From Deltaproteobacteria bacterium (GTDB lineage: Bacteria; Myxococcota_A; Polyangia; Polyangiales; Houyiibacteriaceae), in NCBI GenBank assembly GCA_017644045.1, contig JAEPMI010000007.1, forward strand, positions 558,001-622,000: a stretch of 64,000 nucleotides of DNA, read 5' to 3'. The notes beneath the pieces were generated by a model. It searched no databases, was not told the origin of the DNA, and was given only the letters and a program-made list of their open reading frames with translations. Below are positions 46,118 through 57,621 of the stretch, one piece after another. The stretch's first letter is position 1; each line of letters opens with the position of its first letter. The position numbers and the translations under genes are program-made.

Positions 46118-47464
46118 GTGTTCGAGAAAGTACTCATCGCGAACCGCGGCGAAATCGCGCTGCGGGTCCACCGGGCCTGCCGTGAGCTGGGCATTCAGAC
46201 CGTCGCCGTTCACAGCGAGGTCGACGCCGATGCGCGCCACGTCCGGCTCGCCGACGAGGCCGTCTGCATCGGTCCGCCCGAGGCGACCGGCAGCTACCTC
46301 AACGTGCCCGCGCTGCTGGCGGCCGCCGAGATCACCGGCGCGGACGCCATCCATCCGGGCTACGGCTTCCTGAGCGAGAACGCCGACTTCGCCGAGATCG
46401 TCACCCAGTGCGGCTTGACCTTCATCGGCCCCACCCCCGACGACATGCGAGCCTGGGGCGAGAAGGTCCCGGCCCGCGCGCTCGCCAAGCGCCTCGGCAT
46501 GCCGCTCATGGAGGGAAGCCAGGTCATGACCGACGTCGACGACGCCGTCCGAAAGGCGGAAGAGGTCGGCTACCCGGTCATGCTCAAGGCGTCGGGCGGC
46601 GGCGGCGGCCGCGGGATGCACATCATCCGCGACTCGGCCCAGATGCGGAAGAACTACCCCCGCGCCCGTCAGGAGGCCCAGGCGGCCTTCAACAACGGCG
46701 ACCTCTACTGCGAGCGCTACGTCGAAGAGCCCCGGCACATCGAGTTCCAGGTGCTCTGCGACGGCAAGGGCAAGGTCTGGGTCCTCGGCGAGCGCGAGTG
46801 CTCCATCCAGCGCCGCCACCAGAAGATCCTCGAGGAAGCGCCCTCGGTGGCCATGAGCCACGAGCTGCGCATGGACATGACGCAGACGCTCGAGAACGCG
46901 CTGCGCGAGAGCGGCTACCGCTCCGCCGGCACCGTCGAGCTGCTCATGGACGAGCGCGGGAACCTCGCGTTCATGGAGATGAACACCCGGATCCAGGTCG
47001 AGCACCCCGTCACCGAAGAGGTGACCGGCGTGGACCTGGTCATGGAGCAGATCCGACTGGCCGCGGGCGAGACCCTCGACATCCCGGATCGCCCCGAGCT
47101 CAAGGGCCACGCCATCGAGCTCCGCATCAACGCCGAGGACCCGGACACCTACGTGCCCTGGCCTGGCAAGATCACGAATTACCACCCCGCTGGGGGCCCT
47201 GGAATCCGTATCGACGATGGGGTTTTCACCGGATGGGTGGTGCCACGGGTCTACGACTCGCTGATCGCCAAGCTCATCGCCGTGGGGCCCACTCGGGAGA
47301 TTGCGATCCGTCGCCTCCGGCGAGCGGTCGACGAGACCTTGATCGAGGGCATCCGCACGAACCTGCCACTTCACCGGCGGATCCTGCACGACCCCGATTT
47401 CGTGGACGGAAAGCTCTCCACGAAGTTCCTCGAACGCCTCGCGGAGCGTACGTCAGGCGGTTGA
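46118..47464 (+). CDS. accC: Acetyl-CoA carboxylase biotin carboxylase subunit
   Basis: Carboxylates the biotin of AccB using bicarbonate and ATP. ATP-grasp elements KASGGGGGRGM, HIEFQVL, EMNTRIQVEHPVTE and the C-terminal RINAEDP region are intact; 448 residues is normal. The GTG start has a strong GGGAGGTAAC site. It follows aroQ and accB in the same direction. Confidence 0.96.
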   Translation: MFEKVLIANRGEIALRVHRACRELGIQTVAVHSEVDADARHVRLADEAVCIGPPEATGSYLNVPALLAAAEITGADAIHPGYGFLSENADFAEIVTQCGLTFIGPTPDDMRAWGEKVPARALAKRLGMPLMEGSQVMTDVDDAVRKAEEVGYPVMLKASGGGGGRGMHIIRDSAQMRKNYPRARQEAQAAFNNGDLYCERYVEEPRHIEFQVLCDGKGKVWVLGERECSIQRRHQKILEEAPSVAMSHELRMDMTQTLENALRESGYRSAGTVELLMDERGNLAFMEMNTRIQVEHPVTEEVTGVDLVMEQIRLAAGETLDIPDRPELKGHAIELRINAEDPDTYVPWPGKITNYHPAGGPGIRIDDGVFTGWVVPRVYDSLIAKLIAVGPTREIAIRRLRRAVDETLIEGIRTNLPLHRRILHDPDFVDGKLSTKFLERLAERTSGG

Positions 47465-47567
47465 CCCTGATGGGTCCCGATGCGTAGTATCCCATCCCAC
47501 ACCACATGGGTCGATTTGCGGAACGATTCCGCGGGCAGCTAGCGCGCCCCACACCCACCCTTCCCCC

Positions 47568-50366
<2,799 letters not shown>

Positions 50367-50406
50367 AGCGCTCGCTAGCGCGTGATGCACGTCGGTTGAC
50401 GGGAGT

Positions 50407-51681
50407 CTAGTCCCACCAGAACGACCACCGATGGCCGCTCGTCAGGCGCGCCGCGGCGGCGATGGTCTCGGCGTCCGGGTCGTACATGAGGATCCGGTAG
50501 CCGAGCTCGTAGCGCTCCACGAGGTCGCTCGGCGGATCGGCGACCAGCAGCTCGAGGGTGTCGCGCCCCATGAAGCGCACCCGGGCGCCGTAGCGCTCAC
50601 GCCAGTCGGCGAGAATGACCGCCTGCTCGCCGGGGCTCGGGCAGTGGTTGAACGCGCCGAAGCCGGCGGCGATGTGCAGCCGCTCGTCGCCCCCCTCGAT
50701 CACCAACACTCGGATCACCGGCTGGGGCATCGGGAGGTTCGCCAGCTCGAGCGGGAACATGGGCTCGGTGGAGTCGGGCTCGAGGTTCGCGGTGACCTGC
50801 GGCCGGTAGCCCTCACGGATGCGCGCGAGCATCTTCTGCGACGCGTAGCGGTGCTCCTCGGGGATCTGGTCGACGTACTGCGCCTGGAACGCGAGGTGCC
50901 CGAGCTCGAGCTGCGCGAAGACCGCGTCGACCGGGACCTGCTCCGCGAATCGCAGGGCCCACGAGCCATCGCGTTGGGCGTCCCCCACCAGCTCCTCGGT
51001 CACGACCGCGCGAGAGAGGCCGTCGACGTCGAGCGCCTCCCAGAGCTCGTAGGCCTCGTCGCGCTCGAGCGGCTCGCTCCAGAGCGCTGGCACCGCCCTC
51101 CCCCGTACCGGCTCGAAGGTGTGGCGGGTCTGGGGGAGCTTCGCGCGGATGCGCGCGTGGGCCGCGGCCGAGGCCTCGCGGTCCGGAGGCTCCGCCGCGA
51201 TGACGACCCGGCGCTCCCATCGCTCACCGAGCCGAATCCAGAGCGCGCCGTCGTCCGTCCAGCGCGGCGGCCCCTCGACCCGGCGGTCGTCGAAGAAGCT
51301 CGACCCGACCTGCACGCTGTGAATGGTGCCCTCGGGATCGAAGACCGGCACCCAGCTGATCTCCGCGCCGCGCACGGAGCACGCCAACCAACCCTCGCGG
51401 CTCGCGCAGGAGAGCTCGCCGACTTCCTCGAAGACATGCACCGGCGCGCCATCCTTCTCGATGCGCAGCTTCGCCGGATCCTCGGCGTGCACCACGTAGG
51501 GCTCGGTCGTGAGCGCCACGAGGTTCGCCGGCGGCGTGTCGCGAACCCAGTCGGACTGGAGCATCGGCTCCCCTGACGCGGCGGCTTCGTCGGAGCCCTC
51601 GGCCGACTCCGTGCCCTCTCCCATGTCGCATCGGCACGCCACGAGACAGAGGAGAAGCGGCCAGCTTCGTCGGATGCCCAT
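50407..51681 (-). CDS. DUF4253-domain lipoprotein
   Basis: 424 residues. Lipobox CLVAC near residue 15. The C-terminal third (about 320-415) fits DUF4253: Trp-Arg-x-Arg-Tyr-Gly (WRERYGARV), MGRDTLELLV and a closing YELGYRILMYDPD. The function of this family is unknown. The N-terminal part is beta-rich. ATG 51681 gives a proper lipoprotein signal; a longer in-frame start does not. Confidence 0.72.
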   Translation of the reverse strand: MGIRRSWPLLLCLVACRCDMGEGTESAEGSDEAAASGEPMLQSDWVRDTPPANLVALTTEPYVVHAEDPAKLRIEKDGAPVHVFEEVGELSCASREGWLACSVRGAEISWVPVFDPEGTIHSVQVGSSFFDDRRVEGPPRWTDDGALWIRLGERWERRVVIAAEPPDREASAAAHARIRAKLPQTRHTFEPVRGRAVPALWSEPLERDEAYELWEALDVDGLSRAVVTEELVGDAQRDGSWALRFAEQVPVDAVFAQLELGHLAFQAQYVDQIPEEHRYASQKMLARIREGYRPQVTANLEPDSTEPMFPLELANLPMPQPVIRVLVIEGGDERLHIAAGFGAFNHCPSPGEQAVILADWRERYGARVRFMGRDTLELLVADPPSDLVERYELGYRILMYDPDAETIAAAARLTSGHRWSFWWD

Positions 51682-51765
51682 CGCCGAGAGCCTACGCGGA
51701 TTCGCGGCCCGATCCTCCTTTCGACGTGAGGCGCTCACCGCGAGAGCGTCGAGTTAGAGTAGGCC

Positions 51766-52548
51766 GTGGGCCTGCCCGACACGGACACCGCCGATACCTA
51801 CTTCTACTGGTCGGAGAACGAGAGCACGGACCACGCGCGCCGGGGTCACGCCTACGTCTTCGCGCGCGACGACGTCGTGGAATGCTGGGCCCTCCAGCAC
51901 GCCAAGGAGCGGACCGCTGGGATGGTCGAGCGACTGAACCGGTGGCAGGCCGCGCATCCCGAGAGCGACGAAGTGCGCCTCCGCCGATGTCACTGGCGCC
52001 AGCCCGACGGGCCCTACGGCTTCAACGCCGACCTCGGCCACCTGCAGCGTCTGCTCCGCGGCCGAGCGTGGTCGCTGGAGGCGGCCTTCGGCACGCCGCC
52101 CCCCGTGTTCCCCGAGTCGTTCCTCCGCGCGCCGGTGCGCACGCGGATCGAGGCCGCTCTCCCCGGCATTCGCTGGCCGGCCGAGTGGAACTCGGAAGTG
52201 CTTCGCTTCGCCTACGGCTCCCCGACCGTCGCGCGCGATGGGGACCGGGTGGTCGTCTGCGCGGCTCGATACGGCTCGGAGTACACCGACATGGGCCAGG
52301 ACCGAACCGCGGCGGTGTTCCTGTCGGGCGACGGGGGTCAGACCTTCGAGGAGCTGCCCTGGGCGCAGGAGGTGATCCCCGAGGGGCAGACCTGCTGGCC
52401 TCCGGAGACCATCGCCCGCCCGAGGTTCGAGGAGGGCCGGCTGGTGGCGCCCTGGGAGGACCCGTGGATCGACTGGGAGCCGGGTTTCGAGTGGGAGGGC
52501 ACCTGGGACCCGGATGCGCGGACCTGGTCCGTCGTCGCGACCTGGTGA
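51766..52548 (+). CDS. Hypothetical protein with an Asp-box motif
   Basis: 260 residues, soluble, Trp-rich. FLSGDGGQTFEEL near residue 187 matches the S-x-D-x-G-x-T-F Asp-box found in sialidases and related beta-propellers, but only one clear copy is visible, so the fold is not established. GTG start. It lies 31 nt upstream of the epoxide-hydrolase-like gene and may share its transcript. Confidence 0.6.
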   Translation: MGLPDTDTADTYFYWSENESTDHARRGHAYVFARDDVVECWALQHAKERTAGMVERLNRWQAAHPESDEVRLRRCHWRQPDGPYGFNADLGHLQRLLRGRAWSLEAAFGTPPPVFPESFLRAPVRTRIEAALPGIRWPAEWNSEVLRFAYGSPTVARDGDRVVVCAARYGSEYTDMGQDRTAAVFLSGDGGQTFEELPWAQEVIPEGQTCWPPETIARPRFEEGRLVAPWEDPWIDWEPGFEWEGTWDPDARTWSVVATW

Positions 52549-52579
52549 CCGAATCGGAGGCTCGCGGTAGCCTCCGCCC

Positions 52580-52987
52580 ATGACCGAGCCGAGCGCCATC
52601 TCCGTCGTGGAGGACTTCCTCGACGCCCTCGAGGCCATGGACACCGAGCGTGCGCTCGCCCTGTTGGCCGACGACGTCACCTACCAGAACTACCCGCTGC
52701 CCGCCGACCACGGGAAGCCCGCGGTGACCAAGACGTTGATGCGCTTCCTGAAGCTCATCGACCAGTTCCGCGTCGAGAACCACAACATCGCCGAGCGGGA
52801 CGGTGTGGTCCTCACCGAGCGCACCGACGTCCTCATCGGGCCCCTCGTCTATCTCGACATCCGCGTGAACGGAACCTTCGAGGTGAAGGACGGGAAGATC
52901 GTCGTCTGGCGCGATTATTTCGACGTCGGCGAGACGGTGTTGAAGCTGTTGATCGGACCACTGCGAAGGCGCCTGCACGCGGCGTGA
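52580..52987 (+). CDS. Limonene-1,2-epoxide hydrolase-family protein
   Basis: 135 residues, NTF2-like fold. The catalytic Asp-Arg-Asp arrangement of limonene epoxide hydrolase appears as RTD (about residues 75-77) and the Asp in WRDYFD (near residue 112), with the family sequence VENHNIA preceding them. It therefore could open an epoxide, but the substrate is unknown and many relatives are non-catalytic. Confidence 0.82.
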   Translation: MTEPSAISVVEDFLDALEAMDTERALALLADDVTYQNYPLPADHGKPAVTKTLMRFLKLIDQFRVENHNIAERDGVVLTERTDVLIGPLVYLDIRVNGTFEVKDGKIVVWRDYFDVGETVLKLLIGPLRRRLHAA

Positions 52988-53161
52988 CGGATGCGGGTCG
53001 CGTGCGCCACATCTGACACCTGCGTCGCTCCATCTCGGACCCACGAGGCTCTTTGTCGGCGTTTTTTGAGTCTTTGGCGCCGAGCATCGGCTCCTCGACA
53101 GCGCTAGAATTCAGGCTCGACGCGGCCGCCTTTTGCCGCGCTCGTTCACACGAGGAGAGCC

Positions 53162-54235
53162 ATGTACGACGCGTCCCAGATCAAGGTCCTCACTCCGCTC
53201 GAGGCCATCCGCGCGCGGCCAGCGATGTACATCGGCAGGACCGGTACGGAGGGTCTGATGGAAATGGTCGGTGGTGCGGTGAGCTACTTCCTCCACGGCC
53301 ACCGCGCCGGTCTGACGACCACCATCGACGTGAGTGTCGAAGGCGACGCCGCGGATGCGCCCGTCAGGATCCGTGCGGACGGCTCGTTCGGTGAGCTGGT
53401 GTCGCAGACCCGGTTGGATAGGACCCTCTTGGAGCTCGTCTTCTCGTCGCCACGCATGGGGTCGGACCTGACGGGTTTTCGCGGCGACCCTGCCCTCCCC
53501 GATGGCTGCGTGGCGCCACTGGCCGCCGTGAGCTCGGAGCTGGAGGTCGAAGTCTGCGACGGCGGTGACCGTCATCGACTCCGCGGTGGTGACGCCGAGC
53601 TATGGGGACGTCCACAGCGCGTCGGTCCGTCGACCGAACGCTCCATGACCATCCGCTACCGAGCCGACGGTGGAGTCCTCGGCGCAGAGTCCTACGACCT
53701 CGACGCACTGGGGCGAACGTTGGCGACCGTGGCCGCCCTGCACCCGGACCTCCTGGTCGTCTTCCAGGGTCAGCGCGTTGGCTCCGGACGAGGCCTGGCC
53801 GAGCTCCACACGGGTCCGTTGGCACGCCCCGCGCAACCCATTCAGGCGGAGACCTTTCGCGAGCGCGTGCACCTCCGTCTGTCACTGGGTTGGCGGTTGG
53901 ACGAGCGCCCGCCTTCCGTTCGAGCCTTCTCGGACGACGACCACCGCAACGAAGCCCTGGTCGAAGGCTTCCACGAGGGTCTTCTCGAGGCGCTGCGAGC
54001 CCACGTCCGCGCGGACCTTCCCAGTGCCGACCTCCGCGGCGGCTGGGGTCTCGGCCTGGACGCCGTGCTCCATGCCCGGGTCCCGAGCGACGTCGACCGG
54101 TGGAAGAGCACCTACGAGCCGGTCGAGCCAGCGACGGTACGCGCGTGCGCTCGGGACGCCACTCACGAAGCCGTGGCAGCCCGAATCATGAGCCGACCGC
54201 TCTTCCACGCCTGGCTCCGCGACGTCTTCGCCTGA
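53162..54235 (+). CDS. Degenerate GyrB/ParE-like protein (pseudo-GHKL, no TOPRIM)
   Basis: 357 residues. The start IKVLTPLEAIRARPAMYIG closely follows GyrB (IKVLxGLxAVRxRPGMYIG), and the end (GWGLGLDAVLHARVPSD ... ATHEAVAARI) matches the GyrB transducer segment (REGLTAVISVKVPDP ... EL). The ATP-binding motifs are lost: E-V-V-D-N-A-I-D-E is replaced by MVGGAVSYFLHG, D-D-G-R-G-I-P by RADGSFGEL, and the GGLHGVG loop is not recognisable. There is no TOPRIM or later domain. It should not hydrolyse ATP or cut DNA. ATG has GAGGAGAG before it. Confidence 0.7.
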   Translation: MYDASQIKVLTPLEAIRARPAMYIGRTGTEGLMEMVGGAVSYFLHGHRAGLTTTIDVSVEGDAADAPVRIRADGSFGELVSQTRLDRTLLELVFSSPRMGSDLTGFRGDPALPDGCVAPLAAVSSELEVEVCDGGDRHRLRGGDAELWGRPQRVGPSTERSMTIRYRADGGVLGAESYDLDALGRTLATVAALHPDLLVVFQGQRVGSGRGLAELHTGPLARPAQPIQAETFRERVHLRLSLGWRLDERPPSVRAFSDDDHRNEALVEGFHEGLLEALRAHVRADLPSADLRGGWGLGLDAVLHARVPSDVDRWKSTYEPVEPATVRACARDATHEAVAARIMSRPLFHAWLRDVFA

Positions 54236-54237
54236 CG

Positions 54238-54253
54238 TGGCCCACGTGGGCCA
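54238..54253. repeat. 16-bp palindrome TGGCCCACGTGGGCCA, copy 1
   Basis: Perfect palindrome 2 nt after the stop of the GyrB-like gene and 32 nt before the SUKH gene start. Three near copies follow the SUKH gene, at 54708-54722, 54742-54757 and 54768-54783. Confidence 0.6.
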
Positions 54254-54284
54254 GCGGCGAGCTATGCGTTGCTAGACTCGGCCC

Positions 54285-54698
54285 GTGCCCTTCCCCCTCG
54301 ACCTCGAGCAAGTCCGAGCCACCGAAAGGAAGCTCGGGCTGCGGCTCCCGCCGGCCTACGTCGCGCGGATGCGCGTCGACAATGGCGGTGGGGTCCGAGG
54401 CGGCCCGCCCGGATGCGAGGATTGGTTCTGGGAACTCTTCCCCATCCTCGACGAGAGCAGCGTCAAACGCATGACGCGGACCTGCAACGACATCATCCGG
54501 GAGACCCGCGTCGCGAAGAACTGGGCGAGCTTCCCACGCGACGCCGTGGCCATCGCGGCGGCGGACATGGACAAGCTGGTCTTCCTCCCCGACCCCGACC
54601 GCCCGGGCTGGCTCTCCGACGTCGTCCACTGGTGGGATCACGAAACGGGCCGCACCCAGCCGGTCGCCGACGACTTCAGCCAGCTCAGGCGAAGCTGA
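54285..54698 (+). CDS. SMI1/KNR4 (SUKH) family protein
   Basis: 137 residues. The LP-x-AY-x-x-x-M-x-x-x-NGG segment (LPPAYVARMRVDNGG) near residue 20 and the later DELVFLPDP-like strand fit SUKH proteins. Many bacterial SUKH genes are immunity proteins for secreted toxins; no toxin gene is adjacent, so that role is unproven. GTG start. It is framed by CACGTG-core repeats. Confidence 0.78.
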   Translation: MPFPLDLEQVRATERKLGLRLPPAYVARMRVDNGGGVRGGPPGCEDWFWELFPILDESSVKRMTRTCNDIIRETRVAKNWASFPRDAVAIAAADMDKLVFLPDPDRPGWLSDVVHWWDHETGRTQPVADDFSQLRRS

Positions 54699-54707
54699 GG
54701 TTCACGC

Positions 54708-54783
54708 GGCACACGTGGGCCGCGCACGCCGGGAACCGATGTGGCCCACCTGGGCCAGGGCTGCCCATGGCACACGTGGGCCA
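54708..54783. repeat. Three further CACGTG-core near-palindromes
   Basis: Copies at 54708-54722 (GGCACACGTGGGCCG), 54742-54757 (TGGCCCACCTGGGCCA) and 54768-54783 (TGGCACACGTGGGCCA), each differing by one to three bases from the perfect copy at 54238. They lie between the SUKH gene and the tRNA-Gly promoter. They may be regulator binding sites or a short dispersed repeat. Confidence 0.55.
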
Positions 54784-54809
54784 CCCACCCGCGTCACGTC
54801 CGCAGACCC

Positions 54810-54838
54810 TTGACGCCCTCGGCAGGAAGGCGTAAGTC
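54810..54838 (+). promoter_or_regulatory. Sigma-70 promoter of tRNA-Gly
   Basis: TTGACG (54810-54815) and TAAGTC (54833-54838) with a 17-bp spacer, ending 12 nt before the tRNA. Confidence 0.6.
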
Positions 54839-54850
54839 ACTCCTCCTCAG

Positions 54851-54923
<73 letters not shown>

Positions 54924-54929
54924 CCGAGC

Positions 54930-54961
54930 AAGCCCCCGCAGCCAAGTGGCCGTGGGGGCTT
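54930..54961 (+). terminator. Terminator of tRNA-Gly
   Basis: Stem AAGCCCCC (54930-54937) with GGGGGCTT (54954-54961), extended by GC/GGCC pairs inside, then CGTCGTTT. It follows the tRNA by 6 nt. Confidence 0.75.
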
Positions 54962-54976
54962 CGTCGTTTCGAGGCT

Positions 54977-55262
54977 CGATGGCTGGACGACGCCGATCCG
55001 CGACGCAAGGTCCGCTCGTGGGACGAGCGACCATCGACGATGGGTCCGGGAGAACGGCGACGAGCTACGCGACATCGGCGTGCCCCTCTCGGCCTACGAG
55101 CAGCCCGACCGCTGGGCGTACTTCGTGGAGCACGGCTATCTCGAGGGCTTCTCCGTCTCCGACCTCGACGGGCCGGAGCGCAGAGCGCTCCATCGCTTCC
55201 TCGAGGCACGTTTCGCCGCGCGTCCGCCCACGCTGCTGACCGAGCTCCGCGCGAGCCACGGA
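54977..55262 (+). pseudogene. Frameshifted remnant of a small protein gene
   Basis: The first part reads RWLDDADPRRKVRSWDERPS in one frame; from about 55040 the protein-like reading continues in another frame (RWVRENGDELRDIG, SAYEQPDRWAYFVEHG, LDGPERRALHRFLEARF). Neither frame alone has a convincing start. This looks like one gene with a base gained or lost near 55035, or a decayed copy. Confidence 0.4.
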
Positions 55263-55359
55263 GATGGACTCGTCGGACTTCCGCGAAGTGGCGCGGAAGC
55301 CATTCGTTGGTTGGCGAGTCGAGGCGCGAGCCCGTGGCTGACCCGACGGAGAGCGGGTC

Positions 55360-55737
55360 TTGCTCGGCGCGGCACTGCACGACTGTGGGAAGCTGCTGCA
55401 CCCGGCGGAGATGAGCGCCGCGGGACACGCGCACGAAGCATCGGGACGGAGGATGTTGGAGACGGCTGGTTTCCATGACGAGGTTGCACGTGCCGCCGTG
55501 ACCCATGCCCAGTGGGACAGACCGCCGGCCGAGCTCGAGGACCGGCTGATCGCGTTGGCCGACAAGCTCTGGAAAGGCAAGCGCGACACGGAACTCGAAG
55601 CCCACCTGCTGAACGAGCTCGCCGAGAGTACGGGCAAAGCCGCGTGGGAGGTCTTCGGCGTCTTGGACGAGCTGTGCGAGCGAATTGCAGCGGATGGCCC
55701 CGAGCGCCTGCGCCGTTCGAACGTTTCGACTCGCTGA
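55360..55737 (+). CDS. HD-domain phosphohydrolase, N-terminally truncated or degraded
   Basis: 125 residues. The metal-binding HD signature is present as LHDCGK near residue 8 and a later HTHAQW-type His; the rest (LADKLWKGKRD) matches a family of small HD hydrolases. The same frame is open back to TGA at 55339-55341, and MDSSDFREVARKPFVGW at 55264 just before that stop also looks related. So the gene may have been cut by an in-frame stop and now begins at the weak TTG 55360. Confidence 0.55.
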   Translation: MLGAALHDCGKLLHPAEMSAAGHAHEASGRRMLETAGFHDEVARAAVTHAQWDRPPAELEDRLIALADKLWKGKRDTELEAHLLNELAESTGKAAWEVFGVLDELCERIAADGPERLRRSNVSTR

Positions 55738-56001
55738 CGCACGCCGACGGCTCGGCCATCTATGAGCGCATGGTCCGCTGACGCATTCTCACGCGTTCTG
55801 CGCGATTCACCTTGCCCGAGCCCCTTCGGCAGTGAACGGTGGGGCCACGACTCGCGCAGGGCGTCGAGAAGCGAACGGCAAGACCCGTCATTCTCGAGCC
55901 ACGCAGCCAACGACGGCTGCGACCGCGAGGGGTGCCCCGAGCCTACTGCGCGGGTCTCCCCCCTCGGTCCGCCGCGAGCGAAGTGAAGTTAGAGAGAAGA
56001 T

Positions 56002-56283
56002 ATGTCGAAGAAGCTTTTTGTTGGCAGCCTCGCTTGGGCCACCGATGACCACGGTCTCCGCTCCGCGTTCGAGGAGTTCGGTGACGTCACCGACGCCAAG
56101 GTCATCACCGACCGTGACTCGGGCCGCAGCCGTGGCTTCGGGTTCGTGACCTTCAGCGATCCCTCCGCGGCGGACCGCGCCATCAGCGAGATGGACGGCG
56201 CGCAGCTGGACGGCCGCAGCATCAACGTCAACGAGGCCCGCGAGCGCGCGCCCCGTGGCGGCGGCGGCGGCGGCCGCTGGTGA
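56002..56283 (+). CDS. RRM-type RNA-binding protein (Rbp/cold-inducible type)
   Basis: 93 residues. One RNA recognition motif with RNP2 LFVGSL and RNP1 RGFGFVTF, then a short Gly/Arg-rich tail. Such small RRM proteins of bacteria bind mRNA and are often induced by cold. AGAGAGAAG precedes the ATG. A clear terminator follows at 56334-56361. About 260 nt upstream hold no other gene that I can support. Confidence 0.92.
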   Translation: MSKKLFVGSLAWATDDHGLRSAFEEFGDVTDAKVITDRDSGRSRGFGFVTFSDPSAADRAISEMDGAQLDGRSINVNEARERAPRGGGGGGRW

Positions 56284-56333
56284 AGCCAGTCGGCGCCCGG
56301 CGCCGACATCGTGGGCCCACGGCCCCGTGAACG

Positions 56334-56361
56334 AAGGCGGACCCGACATTGGGTCCGCCTT
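56334..56361 (+). terminator. Rho-independent terminator after the RRM gene
   Basis: Perfect 11-bp stem (56334-56344 with 56351-56361) and 6-nt loop, followed by a U tract. Confidence 0.85.
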
Positions 56362-56385
56362 TTTCATTTCCGTCGGAAGCTGCGG

Positions 56386-57621
56386 ATGGCCGAGCCGTAT
56401 GCTTCGGCGATGGATCCCTTCTTCCGGAAGCTCTTCGACGGCGACATCGACTGGGAGGGCATCGAAGGAGCCCGCGGTCAGGTCCGCGTCTCCGACGTGC
56501 CCTCGATCGTCACGTACTACCAGGGCCTTGGCGACTGGCCGCAGAAGGTCGGGGTGATCCAGTTGGTGCAGGACCAGTCGGATCGAGCGCTCGAGCCGAT
56601 CATGCTCGACGTCCTTCGCGCCCCGGCCACGAACACCTGGCTCGACGACACCATCGAGCTGACCAAGGCAGTGGCGCTCGGGTTCCTCAGCGAAGCCCAC
56701 GACCGGTTCATGCACTACTACAACGACCGCGCGGCGCTGCGCGCGGACGTGGCCGCGTTCCTCGAGAGCCGTGGACTCGCGGTCGAGTCGGCCACGCCGG
56801 CTCCGCGTAGAGCGCCGGCGCCCGTGGGCGAGAGCGCGGAAGCGCGGATGCGCGACGCCATCGAACGCGGCGACGTCGCGGCGGTCGTGGCGCTCCTGGA
56901 CGAGTGGCCCATCGACCAACAGCTCTCGCACCCGAAGCTGGGACCGGAGACGGCGCCACCGCTGATCTACGCGCTGATGAAGCGACAGCCCGCGGTGACC
57001 CAGGCGTTGCTGGACCGGGGGGCTTCGGTGAGCCTCACGCGCCCCGGCGGGCAGAGCGCCCTCTGGTGGGCCGCCTCCGAGGGCGACGCGGCGATGGTCG
57101 CCGCGCTGATCGCGAAGGGCGCGGACCCGAACGTCTGCGACCGCTTCGGTGGCAGCCCGCTGCACCAGGCGGTGCGAGGCGGCGCGGCGGCGGTGAAGGT
57201 GCTCCTCGACGCGGGCGCGAAGATGGATGCTCCGTACCAGGACGGCCGCACGCCCCTGTGGTTCGCGGCGTACGAAGGCCGGAAGGACGTCGTCGAGCTC
57301 CTCCTCGACCGCGGCTCGCCGATCGACCAGCTACATGCCGGTAAGGCCGTGCTGCATCTGGCCACCCAGGAGAACCACGCGACGCTGGTGGACGCGCTGC
57401 TCGCTCGGGGCGCGACTGTCGACCTCCCGACGGCCGAGGGGCTCACACCGCTGATGATCTCGGCGCAGCGCGGCTACCCGCGAGTCGTGTCGCGACTGAT
57501 CGAGGCGGGCGCCGATCCCGAGGTGCGCGCGGAGAGTGGCCGCCACGCCGGGAAGACCGCAGCCGAGCTGGCGACGGGCAAGCGCGCGGAGAAAGTGCGC
57601 GCCGCCCTCTCGCGCGGCTAG
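56386..57621 (+). CDS. Ankyrin-repeat protein
   Basis: 411 residues. A helical N-terminal domain of about 130 residues is followed by seven or so ankyrin repeats (for example GQSALWWAASEGD, DGRTPLWFAAYEG, AVLHLATQENH, GLTPLMISAQRG). Ankyrin repeats bind proteins; the partner is unknown. No signal peptide. ATG 56386 is preceded by GGAAG. It overlaps the DUF1552 gene end by 4 nt in opposite orientation. Confidence 0.88.
   Translation: MAEPYASAMDPFFRKLFDGDIDWEGIEGARGQVRVSDVPSIVTYYQGLGDWPQKVGVIQLVQDQSDRALEPIMLDVLRAPATNTWLDDTIELTKAVALGFLSEAHDRFMHYYNDRAALRADVAAFLESRGLAVESATPAPRRAPAPVGESAEARMRDAIERGDVAAVVALLDEWPIDQQLSHPKLGPETAPPLIYALMKRQPAVTQALLDRGASVSLTRPGGQSALWWAASEGDAAMVAALIAKGADPNVCDRFGGSPLHQAVRGGAAAVKVLLDAGAKMDAPYQDGRTPLWFAAYEGRKDVVELLLDRGSPIDQLHAGKAVLHLATQENHATLVDALLARGATVDLPTAEGLTPLMISAQRGYPRVVSRLIEAGADPEVRAESGRHAGKTAAELATGKRAEKVRAALSRG

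Noticed and set aside
53162-54235. Calling this gene gyrB or parE
   Set aside because: The ATP-binding motifs and all domains after the transducer are missing, so it is not a functional type II topoisomerase subunit.
55762-55986. A 74-codon plus-strand frame before the RRM gene
   Set aside because: Ser/Arg/Pro-rich with no ribosome site and no domain; probably leader sequence of the RRM gene.
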